Of a DNA stretch of 64,000 nucleotides, positions 20,598-31,779 are shown piece after piece. A model generated the notes under the pieces. That model was not told the DNA's origin and made no database searches. It worked only from the letters and a program-made list of their open reading frames with translations. A program made the position numbers and the translations under genes. The stretch is from Rhododendron vialii. Lineage: Eukaryota; Streptophyta; Magnoliopsida; Ericales; Ericaceae. Position 1 is the stretch's first letter, and each line of letters begins with the position of its first letter. The stretch lies in contig NC_080558.1 in NCBI RefSeq assembly GCF_030253575.1, forward strand, positions 8,690,001 through 8,754,000, given 5' to 3'.

Positions 20598-20825
20598 ATA
20601 ATCTTTTTTTAGGGCTTTTTTTTGTTAAATAAGCTAATTGGCTTATTTTTTTGTCCTTCTTTGAAATTATTTTGCATTTGTAAGTTTTTCGTCAATTTTT
20701 TGAAAAATTATTGCTTCATCATGACAAGAGGAATTTAAAAAGTAAAAATTTACGATCGAAACCTAATTCTTTTGAATAAATACAAAAATAAGCTAAGAAG
20801 CCTATTTTTTTATCAGGTGTTTTGG
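20598..20825. mobile_element. Degenerate relative of the 5570-5938 foldback MITE
   Basis: It shares, in the same order, the internal blocks of the 5570 element: AAATAAGC(TAATTGGC)TTATT, TTTTTTGTCCTT, GACAAGAGGAATTTAAAAAGTAAAA and CGAAACC(TA)ATT..TTTTGAATAAA. The outer TIR (GGTGTT..GGAC) is only partly kept. It is an older, decayed copy. Confidence 0.5.
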
Positions 20826-21356
20826 ACGATCCAGATTAAAGACAAACTGTTAACGGTATGAAAATAATTATTACCGGTAATAGTTTAAAAACGTATCTCA
20901 ATTATTGATTGCCTAAACGAACATGTGAGATTACGCGGATAAGTTTATCTCATTTTAATAACATTGACTGAAAATTTGAGTTGCTTCGTTGGTGTTATCA
21001 ATAGTTAGATATGACATACTAGCTCTGTCGTATTTTAAGTAGTAGAGGCAAAGTCGTATTTTAAGTTGAAGTGAGTTAAACCCAGGTATATCGGGCTTTG
21101 GTTCATTTTTGTGCAAGGATGGGTTTGGGTCTTTTAATTCTAATCCAAATTTAACCCATTTTAACCAACCTAAGCCCATATAAATATGAGTTGATATAGG
21201 TTCAACCCATTATATAATATAAGCGGATTGGATTGGGTTGGATTATAAATGGGCGGATTTAGACAAGTTCAAAAATATGGGTTGAAATTGCCATTTCTAA
21301 CCCGGCCTAATGGATTCACTAGCAGGGATTCCAACTAAAACCGAGCAAAGGCCCGT

Positions 21357-21615
21357 GTGTAGAAAGTAACAAGAAGCAGAGAGAAGAACTCAAGAACTAG
21401 AGAGAGAAAGAAGGAAAGGGGAAATCTTTCTTTGTATTCTATTTTCCATGATCTCTCAATTACAGGGAACTGAGCATATATGGTGCTCTTATATGGTGCT
21501 CTGGGATTGCACGATGATCCCATTCTGTTATAATGCGAGCTGGCAAAACTAATACAAGAGCAAATATTACGTAAACTGACATAACTTCTAACAAGCCTAA
21601 CGGAATGGGTGATCA
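21357..21615 (-). mobile_element. Diverged solo LTR of the copia-1 family
   Basis: Read on the minus strand, the segment follows the copia-1 LTR block by block: TTGTATTAGTTTTGCCAGCT, AACAGAATGGGATCATCGTG, CAGTTCCCTGTAATTGAGAG, GAATACAAAGAAAGATTTCC and TTCTTGTTACTTTCTA. It differs by many substitutions and a short tandem duplication of the TATATGGTGCTC segment. No internal region or second LTR lies nearby, so it is a solo LTR. A target duplication was not identified. Confidence 0.8.
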
Positions 21616-21739
21616 CTTAATAATATTTGAGACATCTTCACTCATTGCTTAATTTCTATAAATACACCCTTTCTATATTAAAAAAATATAATTCAAAAAT
21701 TAAGTGCTTCATTTTTTAATTCAGTTGAACCGGGGCGAA

Positions 21740-22200
21740 AATAGTATTTTTTTATTATTTTATTCTAAATTGTCATAATAAATTTTTTGCTCTAAGGCTT
21801 TTCAACGAGCACCCTAAGACTCATTATTTAGTTTTAGGGCTCTCTTAGGGTGTCAATTCTAAGACTCATTATTTAGTTTCTGTGCTCTCTTAAGGTTTCC
21901 ATTGAAAGGCCCTGGAGCCAAAAATTTATGACGACTATTTAGAATGAAATAATCAGAAAAATAACATCTTTGCACCAGTTCAAACGAATTGAAAATCTTT
22001 TTTTTTATTCTTTATTTTCTAATTTTCAATTCTTTTCTTTATTTGTTTCCTTTCAACGAGCACCCTAAAACTCATTAGTTAGTTTCGGAGCTCTCTTTGG
22101 GTGTCTATTGAAAAACCTTGAAGCCAAAAATTTATTACGACCATTTATGATGAAATGATCAGAAAAATAACATCTTTGTATCGATTCAAATTAATTGAAA
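21740..22200. repeat. Duplicated ~200-bp noncoding repeat with inverted segments
   Basis: A unit containing CAACGAGCACCCTAAGACTC, a GCTCTCTTAGGGTGTC-like segment, GGAGCCAAAAATTTATGACG and AGAAAAATAACATCTTTG occurs at about 21800-21990 and again at 22049-22185. Part of it is also present inverted upstream (TTTTTTGCTCTAAGG). It is probably a decayed MITE or LTR remnant. Confidence 0.5.
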
Positions 22201-23505
22201 CACGTATTTGTAAAATCATGACAAAATTTGTAAAATCACCATAAAATAGGGAAATATATATATAGGAATTGTGGGTTAGAAATTGAAACTTACAAAGTCT
22301 AGCCATTTCAAATCGTTGACATATGTCACCACCTAAAGTTTTCCAAGTGAGTTCGACAGAATAAATGGGTTCGGATTGGTTGGGTTTGAGGTAGTTTTGG
22401 GATTTACGGGCCGACCACGAAAGGGGGTTTTTAATTGGTTGTTTCTTGCCAAAATTTAATGTAGATCGCCGACGGGAGGAGGAATCGGACCTGCCATTTC
22501 GAATCCCCCTTTCTTGATGGTTCTGTTTTGAACGATAGTGAATGGAAAATATGAGGCACATAATTTTTGGGATGGTCGGACCTTCCATGTATTAGGAGAT
22601 ATTACACAAATCACTGACCCGTACGCTGCCGACCATTTTTGATACAATAGCAGCAAAAATTGTTCATCAACCAAAAAATCAAATCACTAATCAGGGATCG
22701 AACGCATGAAAAGTACAACCTTGGGACCCACATAACCACAACCATAGTAAGCGGCGGTCAGCGACGTCATCGGAGAAGGAGATACGGTGGACGGCGTCAC
22801 TGGACTCGTTGGATCGCTGCTCCTCTCAAGCCGCCGGATGTGATGGCCTCTAGCCAGAGAAAGGAGAGAGAGAGGACTCAGAATCGGAATGGTGGCTTGC
22901 TTCTTCGGTTTCCGTTTGCCGGATTGGTAAGCAGACGACCGGAGGACGGGACGGGACTTGCTGTTTCAGTTACCCTTTTCTTTTCTTTTCCTCTGTTTTG
23001 ACCAATGAATGGGAAGGTGGGGCGAGATAGGATCGAAGCGGTGGGACCTGCACCAATGAAAATGGTGCGGCAAATAAGGGATAATTAGGTACAAACTATT
23101 TTCTTAAAGAGGGGGAGGCTACGGTTCCTGAAACCCAAAATCCCGATCCGAATTCCACGTCCTGCCGGGCATTTGTATATGTATATATATACAAAAATAT
23201 GGAGTGTTTGGATCGAGAATTTACATACATCGGATGCCGTTGATCCTCGCGAGAACTCACTCGGTTTTTTTTTATAGAATTTTTGGACGGCTCGAATGGG
23301 CCGTCCGGTGGCCGGAGTGTGCTCCGATCGGGATTTTGGGGTCGGGAACCGTAGACTTTCTGTTTCTTAAAATTAGGACCTGCACAAAACATAATGGTCC
23401 GGTAATAAAGGGATAATCACTTCTACTCTATTATAATTAAAAATGTGATAAAACAATACTCCATTCGTCTCTTTTTAAGTGTCCTACTTAAATGTGATAA
23501 AACAA
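22201..23505. other. Intergenic; GC-rich segment without a supported gene
   Basis: A GC-rich stretch at 22735-22990 has an open frame (22660-23001, plus) rich in Arg and Gly, without a recognisable domain. The next segment, about 23100-23390, contains short inverted blocks (ACGGTTCC(T)GAAACCCAAAATC and GGGATTTTGGGGTCGGGAACCGTAG), suggesting another decayed foldback element. No first exon of the peptide family was found here, although the orphan second exon at 23997 would predict one upstream. Confidence 0.35.
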
Positions 23506-23507
23506 TA

Positions 23508-23778
23508 CTCTCTCCGTCCCTTTTTAAGTGTCCTGCTTCGTAACTCCAATTTTTTTAAAAGACATCATCATTATACCTTTCACATCAACTTTTTTCTCTA
23601 CGTTCCCTACTTACCCATCATCATTACACTTTTGCTCACTAACCTTTCAAAATGAAATCTATTTTTAGAGATAAAATAGACAATACACCAACTTTTACCT
23701 ATTAACTTTATAAAATGGACACTTATTAAGGGACAGCCCAAAATAAAATACTTGACTCTAAATAAGGGACGGAGGGAG
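23508..23778. mobile_element. Stowaway-like MITE, TSD TA
   Basis: A 271-bp element starts CTCTCTCCGTCCC and ends GGGACGGAGGGAG, flanked by TA (23506-23507 and 23779-23780). This fits Tc1/mariner Stowaway MITEs. A second partial left end (CATTCGTCTCTTTTTAAGTG) just upstream at about 23461-23490 suggests a tandem partial copy. Confidence 0.8.
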
Positions 23779-23893
23779 TAATAAAAGGGTGAAATGGGAA
23801 CTATCTAAATTTAAGGATGACAAAATAAGTATTCAAACCTTCTAGGGTGAGATCTTAAGTATGCATGTTGGACAGGACTCCTATTTAAGTTAT

Positions 23894-24175
23894 AGAAAAG
23901 ATTTCTTCCTTTTTTGATTTGCTATAGAAATGCCATTATTTTTTTTGAACAGAAGAAATGCCATTATTGACATGCCACAATTGTCTTGTTCAACAGAGAC
24001 ATCACCAAGATTATGTGCACCCCGTGGAGCCAGGAGGCCCCGCACGACATTAATTACTATTCAACCTCGATCTTTCGGAATAAGAGGCTCCTCATCAAGA
24101 CTAACGTTTGGTTTTCTATATTTTTCTACGAGTAATTGAAAATAAACAAATTATCTAAATGAAAATAACTATTGA
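23894..24175 (+). pseudogene. Orphan second exon of the small secreted peptide family, copy B
   Basis: This segment is a clear duplicate of 32585-32865, the intron end, exon 2 and 3' flank of copy C. It shares GCCATTATTGACATGCCACA, TTGTCTTGTTCAACAGAGAC, CCAGGAGGCCCC and the following 3' sequence. The acceptor CAACAG is at 23991-23996. One frame ends HPVEPGGPARH and then TAA at 24051-24053, like copy C (LGEPGGPSRH). A 25-bp deletion relative to copy C shifts that frame with respect to the splice site. No signal-peptide exon was found upstream. It is called an exon-only pseudogene created by segmental duplication. Confidence 0.6.
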
Positions 24176-24692
24176 GGCAAGATTACTTGTCAAAAATGGA
24201 CAGAAACATATGTTTGAACTTTGAAGTTTGAAACATTCAAGGCACAAATATCCAAGCTTGATTTCCTATAACATAGGTCATAGGATTTCCTATAACATAG
24301 GTCATAGGAGTATGAAGTTTCTCTTTATGACCCGAGTTTCCTTCACACTGCAGGAAGCAGTCGCATCTTAACCGTTATTTTCAAGATCAAGGATTCAAAT
24401 TTGTCATATACACGTAAATCAGTAAGAACAAATTAACTCTTAGTGACAAGAATAGACTTTTACTAGCTAGAGTCGTTTTTCTACAAATTTGAACAATTAA
24501 AAATACTTTTGAGTTTAATATCAAATTGCAAATTAAGAGCCAAATCCTTCTCATTAATGCTTCACTAAGTTAAGAAAAGCGAAAATCATACAAGATTTAA
24601 ATACTTCAATTTAGTTATTTTGTATTTGCGACGCGTAGGACAACCTCCAACAAAGACCACCATCCAGGAATGAGGGAATATATATATATAGG

Positions 24693-25516
24693 TGTTGGAA
24701 ATAAGTGAATTGGAAATTGACTCCAAAATAAATCATTTAAGTTGGTTGTAATTTATTTGTCTTATGGTGGATAAATAAATATATTTGGAGTACTTGGAAT
24801 TATTTGGTTTGCCACTGAACCGGGCCGAGCGTAGCAGCGGGTTCATAAGATTCTAATTAAAGACTTAATATCTGAGGGAATTTGTATTAATTATTTTAAT
24901 TAGTTACTTACTTATTTGAAGTCTTTTGAATTGAATTTAGTGTTGGTTATAAACCAACATGTGGCAAAATTAAACCAATGGGTGCAATGCTTCATTTACC
25001 TTGGCATTATACATTTGTAACGTGAGCCTAGGGAAATGGAAGTAACGCGCTGATTCGGCAAGAACAAGTTCGAACAGTGGTGTCTCTCCGGCCGAGATCA
25101 CTCCGAACAGTTGCGTCTTTTTCCTGACACCATTTCAAACAGTCACCGTTCCTTTTCGTTCGGGTGCCTACTTCTCTATAACCCATCTTCTCCCATTCCA
25201 TAGACGAAAAATTTCTGCACTCATAACATACATATTCTGAGAGAGTTCTGCATAGTTTCCTGGTTCGCCCGCTGAACAGATTGTAGTGCTACTTTCGTTC
25301 TTCAAAAATCGGGTAATCCTGGGAGGCAAACGTTCAAGAGACCCAAGAGCACCGGTGTGGAGGACGAATTTGCTTTAAGGATATAGTATTCTCCATAAAA
25401 ATACTAGCCTCGATTGCCAATTTCCGGACGCCTGAAATTGGTCCCGTAAGTTTCTAATATTGTTTCTTTTTGGTGTGTAGCAAATTTCCAGTGATAAACG
25501 AATCCCGGTTCCAACA
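24693..25516 (+). mobile_element. Solo copia-type LTR with ATAGG target duplication
   Basis: An 824-bp segment starts TGTTGGAAATAAG and ends CGGTTCCAACA, the usual TGTTGG...CCAACA termini of plant copia LTRs. The perfect 5-bp duplication ATAGG is at 24688-24692 and 25517-25521. A TATA-like CTCTATAACC is at about 25171-25180. No internal coding region is present, so it is a solo LTR left by unequal or intra-element recombination. Confidence 0.85.
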
Positions 25517-25522
25517 ATAGGT

Positions 25523-26043
25523 CCACATCCAAGTTCACATCTATTCTTACCTCCTTTCTTATAAGTAAAGGTGGTGCCTACAACATTATCTAATTGATCC
25601 CGCCATGACTTGTAAGAGACGATGTGTGTGTGTATATATATAGGGACAGTTCAAGGGACACCCAAAAAAATACCTAAAAAAATACCTCAAATCTCAATCT
25701 CATAGTTTCCAATCAAATTTTTATGATCCGAACAGTTCAATGTGTGCAGAATGTGATTTTAAGGATGCCCGCGAGAAATTAGCAAAAAAAATGACTGGAA
25801 AAGACTTAATTTGAGCAGTTTTTATTTGAACCGTTAAATAAAAAATTGTTCGGAACTGTTCGGATCAAGCCCTTCTCGGTCATTTTTTTTGTTGATTTCT
25901 CGCGGGTACCCTTAAAATCACGTTTTGATCACATTGAAGTTCACATCCAAGTTCACATCTATTCTTACCTCTTTTCTCACAAGTAAAGGTGGTGCCCACA
26001 ACATTATCTAATTGATCCCGCCATGACTTGTAAGAGACGATGT
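25523..26043. repeat. ~103-bp direct repeats flanking a MITE
   Basis: A segment starting about CACATCCAAGTTCACATCTATTCTTACC and ending CATGACTTGTAAGAGACGATGT occurs at about 25523-25625 and 25941-26043, with only a few differences. The foldback MITE copy 2 lies between them. The repeats are far longer than any transposase-made TSD. Confidence 0.75.
25647..25938. mobile_element. Foldback MITE copy 2 (right end missing)
   Basis: It begins CAGTTCAAGGGACACC like copy 1 and follows it through the AATCTCAATCTCATAG, TTTTTATGATCCGAA, GTGATTTTAA and TTGATTTCTCGCGGGTACCC blocks. It stops at ATCACATTGAAG, where copy 1 continues for about 80 bp to its right TIR. The truncation point coincides with the start of the second copy of the flanking 103-bp repeat. 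Confidence 0.65.
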
Positions 26044-26102
26044 AAGAATGGACGTAAATTAAACTCTTCTTGTGGCCGAAGAAGAATTTTCTTTAACATT
26101 AG

Positions 26103-26368
26103 TGAAGAAGTTCTTAATCCAGAGGGAAAACAAAATCAAAGGAAAGCAAATGAGATAGAGAGAATCGGAGAGAGAGAAAGTGTTCTCGTTTTTATTCACT
26201 GAATTTTTTTCTCGATGATTACAAAGTAGAACCCCCTTGGCTCTTATAGCTTTCCCTAAACAACTCAGCTAATCTTCCCACTAATTACAACAACCCAATT
26301 ACTCTAACTAATCACAATGACGTGGCAGCTAAGAACCAATTGTACACGTGGCAGACTTCTCCTTTACA
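26103..26368 (-). repeat. copia-2 3' LTR
   Basis: On the plus strand it runs TGAAGAAGTTC to CTCCTTTACA. It is nearly identical to the 31108-31372 copy. Differences seen are AATTTTTTTC/AATTGTTTTC and CAGCTAAGAA/CAGCTGAGAA. Confidence 0.93.
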
Positions 26369-29300
26369 CTTCCCCGCAAACTTATGGGAGGATCTCCTAC
26401 CATAAGTTTGGACTTCAAAAATTGAAATCTGAGCACAGGCAAAGCCTTGGTAAAAATGTCAGCTATTTGATCCTCTGAGCCAATGTGAAGCAAAACAATG
26501 CGTTTACTAAGCACTTGTTCTCGAATGAAATGATAGTCAAGCTCTATGTGCTTGGTCCTGGCATGAAAAACGGGATTAGATGCAAGAGAAATAGCAGACC
26601 TATTGTCACACCACAAAACAGGTGGCTGGGAAAACTGAATGTGTAATTCAGAGAACAATTGTTGCAACCACACCAAGTCACTAGCCGTCTGGGCCATAGC
26701 CCTATACTCGGCCTCAGTGGATGACCTAGCGACGGTGTGCTGTTTCTTGGCACACCACGAAACCAAATTAGACCCCATAAAAATACTAAAACCAGTAGTG
26801 GACCTGCAGGTAATGGGATCGCTTGCCTAGCCTGCATTTGCATAGGCTGTGATAGATAAAGGGCTGGAAGTAAAATGCAAGCCTTGATTCACTGTGCCTT
26901 TGCTATATCGGAGAATGAGTTTAACAGCAATGAAATCACTAAGCTTTGGACAATGCATATGCTGACATGCAACATTAACAGAGTAAGAAATCTCTGGACT
27001 TGTCAAAGTCAAATATTGCAAAGATCCCACGATAGTTCAAAATAGAGAAACATCTTCAAAGAGAGAATCTGGAATTGATAAACTAGGTTTAATGGAAGTA
27101 GGAGAATCACTAGGTTTACATTCCACCATGCCAGCCTTAAGAAGCAATTCAGAAGCATACTTGGATTGAGAGAGGAACAAACCAGAAGAAGAAGTGGTTA
27201 CCTCAATCCCTAGAAAGTAGTGAAGACTGCCCAAATCCTTCATAACAAACTTGGTGCTGAGAGTGTGAATGAGAGTAGTAATGTAAGCAGAATCACTACT
27301 GGTGATAACTATATCATCCACATAGATCAAAACAAGAGTAATACAGCTTCCTTGAGTCAAAATGAACAATGAAGTATCTGCCTTGCTAGAATGAAACCCC
27401 AATTCAACTAAAAAATTAGAAAACATTGCCTACCATGCTCTTGGAGCTTGTCTAAGTCCATAAAGAGCCTTGGAAAGCTTGCAAATAAAATCAGGATGAG
27501 CTAGATCCCTATACCCCAAGGGCTGTTTCATATACACATCCTCAAATATCACACCATGCAAGAATGCATTTGAGACGTCCAACTGTCGAAGAGGCCATTT
27601 ATTATGAACTGCAAGACTAAGAATAACTCTGAGGGTGGGTTGTTTAATGACGGGACTAAATGTCTCAGTAAAATCTAGTCCTTCTGCTTGTTGGTTTCCA
27701 TTCGCCACAAGTCTAGCTTTATACCTAGCCACTGAGCCATCTGAGTGCTTCTTGATCTTATAAATCCATTGACAGCCTATGACATGACCATGAGATGGAG
27801 GGGGAACAAGAAGCCAAGTACCTTGTTTAACCAATGCTTCATATTCCTCTGCCATAGCCTTTTGCCATATAAGATGATGAATAGCCTCAGAAAAATGAGA
27901 CGGTTCTCGAGTAGGTGAAGAAGAAGAACAACGAGAAGAAGAAGCAACAGAAGTAAAGAGAGTAAGAGGATGTTTTGGCTTAAAAATACCACTTTGTGAT
28001 CTTGTTCTCATAGAATGAGTTGGACCAATTATGGGAGCAGGTAAAACAGATGAAAAAAGGAACAGAAGAAACATGAACAGAAAAGGAATTAGAACAACCA
28101 AAATCAGAACTGGATAAAGGAAAATCAAGAAATTCAGAACCAGAAAGAATAGGAAAAGAAGAAGACTCAAAAACGGGAACTGGAATACTTACTTGTGGGG
28201 GCTGAGAAGAAGGAAGAGGAAGATGAGGATTAACAGTCACAACAATATATCCTGAAAATTAGTAAGTGGAATAGAAAAGGAAGAGAGAATGGGATCTGGA
28301 GAATCTAAAGCAAAAGACTTAGACAGAATCATGGAATAAGGAAAATCAGTTTCAACAAATCTCACATGTCTAGAAATGTAAACTTTATTAGTGATATGAT
28401 CAAAACACCTGTAACCTTTTGAAGTGGTGCAATACCCCAGAAATACATAGGGAGTAGATTTAGGAACCAACTTATGAGAATGATAAGCCTTTAACCATGG
28501 GAAGCAAGCACAACCAAAAGGTTTTAGAGTAAGATAATCAGGTTGTGCATGAAAAAGAAGGACAAAAGGAACTCGAAAATTTAAAGAAGAATGAGGTAAA
28601 CGATTAGCTAGAAAAACAGTGGTAAGCAAAGCTTCCAACCAAAAATGAGCAGGCATTCCTGCTTGATGAAGAAGAGTAAGGGTTGTATCCATAAGATGTC
28701 TATGTTTCCTTTCCACCACACCATTTTGCTCTGGTGTGTGTGGACAAGACGTTTGGTGTATTATACCATGGATAAGAAACAAATGAGTAAGATAGTTATT
28801 GACAAACTCTTTCCCATTATCAGATCTCACAGTTTTTACAGTAGTATGAAACTAATTTTGCACATAAGCTTTGAATTGAGCAAGAGTAGACTTAACATCT
28901 GACTTATAGTGTAAAGGAAACAACCAAGAGTATCTAGTACAATCATCTATGATTAAGAGATAATATCTGAAACCCTTTACTGAAGGAATAGGAGCAGGGC
29001 CCCATACATCCATATGCAACAAATCAAAAGGGCTATCAGATTTGGAAACAGACAAAGGAAAGCTCAACGTGTGACTTTTCACACTGTTACAACTGTAACA
29101 AGAAACATCATAAGGTTTGACAACAGGCAAATCATATTGCTTTATTAATGACTGAAAAAGAAGGAAACTTGGATGGCCAAGCCTTTGATGCCACAAAGTG
29201 GCAGAAGATGTTGGCACAATTTTATTGTTATGAAAAGCAAGAGGAACCTGAGTAGAAGCAAGCTCAGAGCAACTCTGAATAGGGTAAAAACCCTTGTGAC

Positions 29301-31020
29301 ATGGGCCGTGAAATAGAATTTGATTAGAATGGTTGTCCCGAATGACATAACCAGAGGAATTGAATGTTTGAGAACAATTATTGTCTCTATCAAACTGAAA
29401 AACAGAAAGCAGATTGTGTGTAATGGCAGGTGTGTGCAAAACATTGGTTAAATGAAAGTTCGCACTTGGTGTAGGTAAAATCCCCTTTCCAGTACAAGCA
29501 ATAGATAAGGACTTACCATTTCCAATCATCACCCCTGCCCCTGCTGAATAAGGTTGAGTGTGTGACAGGTTAGTAACATCAGGAGTTACATGATTGGTGG
29601 CTCCACTATCAAAATACCAACTCTAAGAAGTAGAACCAGGTCCAGAATTCCCCATATTTGGTGAATGAGTGGCAGTATAAGCAGTAGCATAAGGAAAGCC
29701 TGAGAAAAACAGCTCTGAAGGAGGTTCAAACACTGAAGGAATTTGATGTGAGTAAAATCCATTGCCACAAGAACCACTTTTAGGACCAATATGTTGAGGA
29801 AAACCAGTATTAGCAAAATGAGCCTGAGGAGGTCCATGTTGAAAAGTAGAAGAGTAATTCTGTCCATAGGATGGTGCTGAGAACTGACATGGAAAAGTAG
29901 GTCTCCACATGTTTGTCTGAGGAAATCCTGAAGAAGGAAGCTGGTGGCTGAAACCTAATGGCTGTGTGTTTCTATAATAGCAAGTACGTGCGGTATGATT
30001 ATCTTTGCCACAAATTTGACAACATCCTGGTTTAGAAAAGGGAACAAAACTTTGTCCTCTTGGCTTGGTCCTATTGTTGTTAAATCTTGAATTGGACTGA
30101 GAAAACTGAGGTAAGAAGGAACCTTGTGGAAACTGTGGCTGAAACATAGGATTCAAAGCTTGAAAGCTGTGTGAAGACTGAAAGCCTGGGGGTTGTGACT
30201 GAAAGCCTGGGGGTTGTGAAGGTTGAGCTACAGGTGTAAAGAAAGATCTAGTGTTTAGAACCATAGACCCTTGAGTTGAACTACTTGCTCTAGAAATATC
30301 AAGACCTTGTAGTTTTTGTGTAGCAACAAACACACTAGTAGAATCAGTGACTCCTTTAGACTTATGTATACGAGATTCCTCAGACTTCAAAATGGAAACA
30401 AGTTCATGAAATTTCAAATCTCTTTGTGCTCCAATGGTTGACTTTATAGGATCAAACTCTGTTGGTAAGCCATTTAAAGTGTGAAAGATCATATCATCAT
30501 CATCTACCATATAACCAACTGCACTCAACTTTTGTGCACAAATTTTGATCTCATCAATGTATTGGTCCATTGTACCAGTTTTGGTAGAGTTGAACAACGT
30601 TCTCTTGAGATCATGAATATTGGACCTAGACACAGAATTAAATCGTTGCTCCAAACAACTCCAAACTTCAAAGGCATGTTCTAACCCTAAAACTAAGGGT
30701 AATGCAGAAGCAGATAACGATGCAGTCAGACAAGAAAGCAATTGATTATCAATAAGCTTCCAACGCAAATAAGCTGAATTTGTGACAAGATTATTACTTG
30801 TATCACGGATCTGCATCGGTGGAGGACCAATCGTGCCATCAACATATTCAATAAAACCATTCGCACGAAGAGCATTTAACACCTGAGTTTTCCATAGAAG
30901 GTAATTATCGAAACTTAACTGGATTTTGACGAGCGTGTGAAAATTGGAGACCAGAAATGCCAGAGCTGGTGGCATTGTGACTGCAATTTCACTTGTAGAT
31001 CCAGACATTTCGTTGAACAA
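26329..31020 (-). pseudogene. copia-2 gag-pol, five nonsense codons and two frameshifts
   Basis: Gag starts at 31020 (UBN2-like, CCHC knuckle CQICGKDNHTARTC) and is open to a TAG at 29623, just before the protease (SWYFDSGATNH). Then follow pre-integrase (LWHQRLGHPS), integrase (HMDVWGP, RSDNGKEF, EQNGVVERKH), RT ([18 protein letters not shown]) and RNase H (STEAEYRAM, WCDNRSA). Relative to copia-1 there are stops at 29623, 28852 (TAG replacing CAG), 27430 (TAG), 27037 (TGA replacing an Arg position) and 26827 (TAG). Frameshifts lie near 28232 and about 28050. A 27-bp tandem duplication occurs in gag near 30180-30230. Unlike copia-1, the RT YVDD box is intact. It cannot encode its own replication proteins. 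Confidence 0.93.
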
Positions 31021-31107
31021 GCTTGAAACCCTAAGATGAAGAGTACAACAGTTCTTGATTTAAAAACCCTTGGATCGATTGACTTCCGTCGTCGGGCTCT
31101 GATACCA

Positions 31108-31372
31108 TGAAGAAGTTCTTAATCCAGAGGGAAAACAAAATCAAAGGAAAGCAAATGAGATAGAGAGAATCGGAGAGAGAGAAAGTGTTCTCGTTTTTAT
31201 TCACTGAATTGTTTTCTCGATGATTACAAAGTAGAACCCCCTTGGCTCTTATAGCTTTCCCTAAACAACTCAGCTAATCTTCCCACTAATTACAACAACC
31301 CAATTACTCTAACTAATCACAATGACGTGGCAGCTGAGAACCAATTGTACACGTGGCAGACTTCTCCTTTAC
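31108..31372 (-). repeat. copia-2 5' LTR
   Basis: The PBS complement GCTCTGATACCA lies immediately to its left. The outer end reads CTCCTTTAC followed by GAATT, so the terminal A seen in the other LTR is absent. Confidence 0.92.
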
Positions 31373-31699
31373 GAATTTTCTTTAACATTAGTTTAGCTCT
31401 TGTTATACAATTTGACCACTTCCCCCACTTCCCCTATGGCCCTTGCCTCATAAACAGAATCCGGGGATGGTGCTTGGCCGAAGGTACCGTGCTTAATCTC
31501 AACCGTTTAAAAGTGTTTTGGATGGTCCAGATTTTGAAAACTCATTCCCAGAAGAATTTTTTTAAAATCCAGACCAATAATTGCCGAGACGAACGGTCCG
31601 AATGAGACCAAAAACTGTGCAGCATAGAAGGGCCAATACCGCCCCGTGTCCGGACGACTTTTGGTGACCCAAGACTCCCAAAACTTTGAAGTCTTCTTG

Positions 31700-31740
31700 T
31701 GGCCCAAGTTTCCTTTAGTTTTATTTGGGCTATAAAAAGC
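31700..31740 (+). promoter_or_regulatory. Core promoter of peptide gene copy C
   Basis: GTGGCCCAAGT at about 31699-31709 and CTATAAAAAG at 31730-31739, 49 bp before the ATG. The following leader (CCATGAGCCCTA...CCCTGTCATTAT) is recognisably similar to that of copy A, including an upstream ATG in the same place. Confidence 0.65.
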
Positions 31741-31779
31741 CATGAGCCCTACATTCCCTGTCATTATGCTTGAAGGAAA

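Larger units (their letters stand above)
26103..31372 (-). mobile_element. Ty1/copia LTR retrotransposon with broken ORF (copia-2)
   Basis: A 5.27-kb element on the minus strand. The 3' LTR is 26103-26368 (266 bp) and the 5' LTR is 31108-31372. The PBS TGGTATCAGAGC (complement at 31096-31107) abuts the 5' LTR, and a purine tract GCGGGGAAG precedes the 3' LTR. The LTRs differ at only about two positions. The flanking duplication is 19 bp (GAATTTTCTTTAACATTAG at 26084-26102 and 31373-31391) where copia normally makes 5, and the outermost base of the 5' LTR is missing or replaced. It inserted about 400 bp upstream of peptide gene copy C. Confidence 0.92.

Noticed and set aside
22660-23001. Arg/Gly-rich 113-codon frame in GC-rich DNA
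   Set aside because: No domain, no splice partner and no promoter. GC-rich DNA keeps frames open by chance.
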